The translations under genes and the position numbers were made by a program. A DNA stretch of 18,928 bases from PVC group bacterium (ex Bugula neritina AB1) (GTDB lineage Bacteria; GCA-001730085), in the NCBI GenBank assembly GCA_001730085.1, contig MDLB01000077.1, positions 1 to 18,928 on the forward strand, given 5' to 3'. Under the pieces are notes generated by a model. It saw nothing but the letters and a program-made list of their open reading frames with translations. It made no database searches and was not told where the DNA came from. Positions 17,401-18,928 of the stretch are shown here, one piece after another; position 1 is the first letter of the stretch; every line of letters starts with the position of its first letter.

Positions 17401-18928
17401 CGGGAAAGTTGTCGTTAAAAACAAGACCTGACTTTGAGACACAAAGTGAGTATCAGCTAACAATCCAAGCGACAGATGTGGATGGGCAGGTAACCGAACA
17501 AGAAGTCGTTATTCGAGTGAAAGACGTTGACGAAGTGGACTTGGATGGAGCGACTGCAGGTGTGCAGACGAGTTATGAAAGAGTAGCGAACAGCTATGCG
17601 ATGAATCAGGGATACGCTTTTGTGACGGACTTAGCCGAGGCTGACTTGGGAAAAGTGAAAGCTATTAAAATCGTTTTGGGTGGAGATGCATTAAATCTCA
17701 CGACAGATCACTTGGTGTTAGATGTGGAAGAGCATGCGGAGGATGAAAGCTTTGCCCAAGGGTCTGAGATTCCTCTAGACTTAAGTAATGAAGGATTAGA
17801 CTTAAAGGTTAGCGGTGTTCTTGGGATAAATTATGAGTACACGGTAGAAGATAAAGTCTTAAGGTTATTTAAGGGAGATGGGAATGTTTTCACGAATGCC
17901 GAAGTGAAAGCTGTGATCGAAGGAGTAGAGATCAGGAACGAAAGTGAAGATCTAGAAAACGGAGAAAGAACAGCAACATTCACCTATATAGACGAAGAGG
18001 GATTTGAAGGAGAGGCAGCGACATCAACTGTACGTGTCGAGGCATCTGAGATAGAGCTCGTGAGTGCGGTGGACAATGAGAACTCTGAGAGGACATCTGG
18101 TGAAGTTGAGTATACGGTCAGATTTAGCACGGGAGTGAGTGACTTTGCGAGTGAAGATATCGTATTGATAAATGCTTCTGATGAAGAGATAGACTTGAGG
18201 CATTGGATAATCGAGGATCCTGTGAGTAAAGATGGAGGTGTGACATGGATGATCAAAGTGACACCACCGACAGGAGCTAATGCTGTAGATACAACAGAAG
18301 TTAGATTAAAGATAGAGGGTGGCGGAGTCAAAGATCAGTATGACAATCTAAATGAGCTTTTAGTTCAAGAGGCGTCTACCCAGATATTTGATACGACAGT
18401 TCCAAGCTTTGCCAAAGGCGAAGATGTGACGGTGAATATCCTTGAAAATAGCACAGAGACAGTGGTTGTGCACGACACGCAAGCGAAAGATGATGAGACG
18501 TCTCTTAATGACGAAGGTTTGACGTATTCGATAGAAGGAGTGGATGCCGGAGAGTTTGATATAGATAATCAAACAGGAGAGCTCCGTTTGAAAGTTAGTG
18601 CGGATCATGAGCAAAAAACCAGCTATAGCGTGAAGGTTGTGGCAGAGGATGAGGAAGGGTTAACAAGTACCCAAGAAGTAACCGTTGAGGTCGTAAATGA
18701 AGATGAAGCACCGCTTTTTGAAACAGTTGTGAATCAAGAAATCACGGTTAGAGAGAACTTTTTAACCCAAGATACGGTGAAAGACTTCGATACAAAGGAT
18801 GAAAGCAAGGCAGAGGATGAAGGAGTTGAGTATTTCATCAAAGAGAAAAATCTCCCTTTTGATATAGATAGTGAAGGGGTATTAAAGTTCACACAGAGAC
18901 CTGATTATGAAGGTGCAAGTCAGAGCTA
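10032..18928 (+). CDS. Giant repeat adhesin 2 (3'-truncated by window)
   Basis: The frame stays open from ATG 10032 to the right edge, 2965 complete codons with no stop in my reading. The head (residues 1-480) matches the 484-residue neighbour: BapA-prefix-like start with no Sec signal, hydrophobic patch near 184-201, Y-L-D-E-A-T-G (281-287), N-V-N-P-L-T (311-316), and a helical D-Y-G-K-V-L-A-A-I-S segment (401-410). A short B-like module follows (about 482-560). From about residue 563 it is built of A-C-B-B super-repeats with A modules beginning near residues 563, 1037, 1522, 2014 and 2505. The B modules carry cadherin-like D-F-x-A-x-D-N-Y and D-Y-E-x-x-x-x-Y motifs and are probably Ca2+-binding. 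Export by a type I system and a role as adhesin or biofilm matrix protein are inferred. A G10 run at codons 1313-1316 may switch the gene on and off. The C-terminus is not seen. Confidence 0.93.
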   Translation, partial: MKKGNFQASFLKNKIYLFVVSASGKTRKISLEKGLEVETKPGEKYQILSKEGKNKSAFLEDAFAILREGEDIRLLWKNNFFIQLNSFFAKNQTCSLLLPGYESQYCLSSEDESTGIYLIDGYSVLYAYGQQDSVLDLLDVGEWYLSYFHMKMDDESGLVNFFTDPWDDFSSLDAKDSLAYQAASFSLKTAFLGASSSLLLKGREHTVDEAPDAMKKVYGSILLGPPVKTHGMTLNVYTGNGELLAKNIPIDEKGNFYFELDLDFQGLVVYEVVDQSENPDYLDEATGEVVDLSCDIRAVNYIGDEDVYNVNVNPLTEILFRKMNLENSDPDEAGYSQYCEKSIDDFFQNHDENECVQERLQRASEEVSEAMGLEGLNIVSSPVIPTVTLKENKEVEKVPNDYGKVLAAISAYEKKTAKSTEEVLETLAQNLNEGKLSSDVYSEIQESSSEFLDIDLPEPSLFETAISIYESSLPGTLLYDFSSFVSRDDSFYRLEEVDESLFSITQDGHLLQEGVLDDAIAEKYSFVLLIEDGDVEKKIFVTVDVESLNLIDLDREEEGEQLFHLKTVNSIDELKQGALLGVNIDPSVVSKVKTIKISLSGEGLDLQNDKLVLEEDLSLFESSNKEWVDLFSVKNIDYAYDVDLQTLILSKHSFDSFEPAEVKLILDSLRLKNESEIPVEGKRVANITYMDFDEKESFTGVVEVNVEGVTLKMIDVVDDMEKEESSSSYTYTVTFNNSLQGDLFPDDVKFIDDEGGVLNHWRVDPPLSNDKRTWTIKVFPPVAENALDTVPVRLKIDKHSIQDIYGNANEVDFVQEVSSQIIDTTPVMFLNQESEVFVLENSSKVESFYDFYATEDRVSGEDERIKYSVTGNDSRAFLIDEEDGTLFFLEDPDYEKQKAYSFDILAQDDRGDSAFYPFSVFVQNIDDTAPAFSIGDKGPFSVLETVEPMSFIHDFEASDNYQTEDQNIDYFLLGQERGMFQIDSESGVLKIQDSPKYYPGIDTYDLAVLAIDDEGASSSQPFSVEVNRIERVDLDRSTATVDVYEKHLISREVFQSGHLIAERVAKPQSVEDFIGFTVTISGDGVDFDHDKLILDQSLSLKQDFILSDVDVLGIDDLKFTYEIDGSQGSLFVSKMDESFFSKQDIQTVLKGLLLKNDEVLPLNGERRVDISYVNLNHDKGYESSVVVDVRATPLTVLEVRDDTDESVSSGTVTYTITFSFPIVSQLNIDDIDFIDDSGLLIDKSAWKLDMLGSEDDGKTWLLSVLAPEGLDTQKIRLKINEGILVDEYGNENEGFLQNVSSQTFDRTAPFFEGGGVVEVSLMERNATPFDIYDAQAKDDSFSTFDSGITYSLQSNEEEIFQLTSNDTGEVQFNVESDYEQRRLYEVTILARDEQGLETSQVLKVLIEDEEEFPVFAALDAETWEVTENVVPKIPIHDFNAQHEGRGEDVEVSYFLKGGGNGDSSSFEIEEDTGELFLIARPDYENQSFYELIVQAQDPDGQVSEQEVRVDIRDLDEVDLDSRVPGDQMRYSSVANDSSLKNGHFFLSFLEEPSVNRVQKINIFLEGESLDLFNDSVGFNVNMTDDLNLVVAHFFKIPLYHNSKSDGVTIGQVDNVRYRYNVDNHHLELFKSDKELFSGLEVKEILTAFQLKNTSEEPVSGERVIRLNYVDEYAFEGEFSTVSVTVQAIPIALDGIYDIETEEVVSTYSDYRIVFRLPVEGLSSEDIELVDDIGNEVDKTYWTIEEPLSDDGGITWKLRVTPPHGAESIDTTFVRLKIVSGAVKDVHGNWNNEMIQEYSTQAFDTSLPIFEGGNGRTVQVLENLPEDQIVYDVEGKDDHSSVRDKDLTYRIEGVDAGDFNLDAQTGELRLKVSADHEQKTSYSVTVWATDLEGLTSSQDINIEVVNQNEPPLFETVVNQEITVRENFLTQDTVKDFDTKDESKAEDEGVEYFIKEKDLPFDIDSEGVLKFTQRPDYEGASQSYQVTIVARDASGLTSEQTWTVNVSNLDEVDLDETTASDTDKYDEILINREAIHAGEVFLASVSAPQGEGIEKIRLHFSGDSFDKNNDKLVLNKDLSFSADKSDAGVTIGTVSGLSYEYSEQQGILILSQEDGGEWDKANVQTVLKSLQLKNTEDLPQNGTREVEVSYVYAGDHEGERSQVSIDVQATPLQIDSVRDFTDESESSAPVEYEIVFSHAIAEDLEVADIEFVDALGATIDVSQWTMEELRSEDDGKTWRVKVCPPESFETTDVKLKIAQGRVSDVYANENEEFTQSVSTQTFDRTAPVFGEGSDLEIRLAENNTAFVEIHDVEAKDDQSKASDEGITYRLEGEEAENFTLVSEDTGKIQFNPESNYESKDTYEVSVFARDEQGLESEQKITLKIEDVEEAPVFDPTMTRDADGKYAFEVVENTNRDLTGLEIFDFKAQHEDRGEDVEVTYSLRDDINNHHSQFEITSDTGKLSLKTRPDFETQSEYQLTIQATDVDGQVTEQEVVIRVKDVDEVDLDGATAGVQTSYERVANSYAMNQGYAFVTDLAEADLGKVKAIKIVLGGDALNLTTDHLVLDVEEHAEDESFAQGSEIPLDLSNEGLDLKVSGVLGINYEYTVEDKVLRLFKGDGNVFTNAEVKAVIEGVEIRNESEDLENGERTATFTYIDEEGFEGEAATSTVRVEASEIELVSAVDNENSERTSGEVEYTVRFSTGVSDFASEDIVLINASDEEIDLRHWIIEDPVSKDGGVTWMIKVTPPTGANAVDTTEVRLKIEGGGVKDQYDNLNELLVQEASTQIFDTTVPSFAKGEDVTVNILENSTETVVVHDTQAKDDETSLNDEGLTYSIEGVDAGEFDIDNQTGELRLKVSADHEQKTSYSVKVVAEDEEGLTSTQEVTVEVVNEDEAPLFETVVNQEITVRENFLTQDTVKDFDTKDESKAEDEGVEYFIKEKNLPFDIDSEGVLKFTQRPDYEGASQS
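13968..13977 (+). repeat. Poly-G tract G10 within the adhesin 2 frame
   Basis: Ten consecutive G's encode Gly1313-Gly1315 and the first base of Val1316, at the junction of a C and a B module. With ten G's the frame continues. With nine G's the next codon is TAG. With eleven the reading is GGT AGT TGA. Either one-base change therefore truncates the protein near residue 1315. The longest other G-runs I noticed are five bases, so this tract is an outlier. A sequencing or assembly error in the tract length cannot be excluded. Confidence 0.9.
15759..15976 (+). repeat. Near-identical 218-bp block, copy 1
   Basis: The block matches 18711-18928 with one mismatch (G at 15897, A at 18849; Asp to Asn). 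It begins exactly at the ccg codon of the E-x-P-L-F junction. The sequence just before it is diverged between the copies. It encodes a second-B module of the T-V-V-N-Q-E-I-T-V type. Confidence 0.95.
18711..18928 (+). repeat. Near-identical 218-bp block, copy 2 (runs off the right edge)
   Basis: This copy lies 2952 bp downstream of copy 1, exactly two super-repeats away. Identity is still running at the last base of the window, so the true repeat is longer. Confidence 0.95.

Larger units (their letters stand above)
11718..18928 (+). repeat. A-C-B-B super-repeats of adhesin 2 (period about 1.42-1.48 kb)
   Basis: Approximate A starts: 11718, 13140, 14595, 16071, 17544, giving periods of 474, 485, 492 and 491 codons. 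C starts: about 12159, 13608, 15096, 16536, 18046. B pairs: 12516 and 12828; 13966 and 14278; 15462 and 15759; 16896 and 17206; 18411 and 18711. Signatures: A has a [KQ]-I-x-[IL]-x-[LF]-x-G strand and an L-K-N-[TE]-x-x-x-P-x-x-G-x-R turn. C has D-D-G-x-T-W, V-R-L-K-I and S-T-Q-x-F-D-T-x-x-P-x-F. B has L-x-E-N, [AV]-K-D-D, T-G-x-[LI] and ends in E-x-P-x-F or D-E-V-D-L-D. The same modules build adhesin 1. Confidence 0.85.
13140..18928 (+). repeat. Dimeric higher-order repeat (two alternating super-repeat types)
   Basis: Super-repeats starting at 13140 and 16071 resemble each other more than their neighbours: [NS]-R-E in A, F-D-R-T-A-P-x-F at the C end, R-D-E-Q-G-L-E in the first B, Q-H-E-x-R-G-E-D-V-E-V in the second B. 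Those at 14595 and 17544 share S-x-D-G-G-x-T-W in C, V-D-A-G-x-F and K-V-S-A-D-H-E-Q-K-T-S-Y in the first B, and V-V-N-Q-E-I-T-V-R in the second B. The pair length is about 2.95 kb (984 codons). Confidence 0.75.

Noticed and set aside
10032-18928. RTX-type Ca2+-binding nonapeptides (GGxGxD)
   Set aside because: No run of this motif is present in either giant protein. Gly pairs are scattered, and the Ca2+-binding suggestion rests only on cadherin-like motifs.

Overview
This window is a tandem locus of giant, acidic, repeat-built surface proteins from an AT-rich bacterium. All genes lie on the + strand. I recognise no housekeeping, transporter, mobile-element or RNA gene, so the taxon cannot be named. 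The heads of two proteins lack a Sec signal peptide and resemble the heads of BapA/LapF-type adhesins, which are exported by type I secretion. That suggests a Gram-negative cell, by inference only.

Layout: (1) Positions 1-7827 are the 3' part of a giant gene that enters from the left. It begins in a 26-codon Glu/Thr-rich tandem repeat, continues as a chain of beta-sandwich and cadherin-like modules, and ends in a 250-residue acidic tail. (2) Positions 7828-8119 are a leader with a strong hairpin and a conserved promoter/RBS block. (3) Positions 8120-9574 encode a complete 484-residue protein that is only the 'head' of such an adhesin. (4) Positions 9575-10031 are a second, partly duplicated leader. 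(5) From 10032 to beyond the right edge runs a second giant gene, open for at least 2965 codons. It has the same head (377 of 480 residues identical to the 484-residue protein, ungapped hand count) fused to at least four and a half A-C-B-B super-repeats of about 474-492 residues each.

The most notable observations are in the second giant gene. A run of ten G's (13968-13977) sits inside the reading frame. A change of one base in either direction hits a stop within three codons, so it looks like an ON/OFF phase-variation switch. The super-repeats alternate between two types and form a dimeric higher-order repeat of about 984 residues. A 218-bp block with a single mismatch occurs exactly 2952 bp apart, with a sharp edge against diverged flanks, which points to recent duplication or gene conversion.

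The likely joint role is cell-surface adhesion or biofilm formation by very long, probably calcium-stiffened fibres. Diversity would come from recombination between tandem paralogues and from repeat slippage. The head-only protein may be a degraded paralogue or a separate secreted head; its C-terminus resembles that of the first giant protein.
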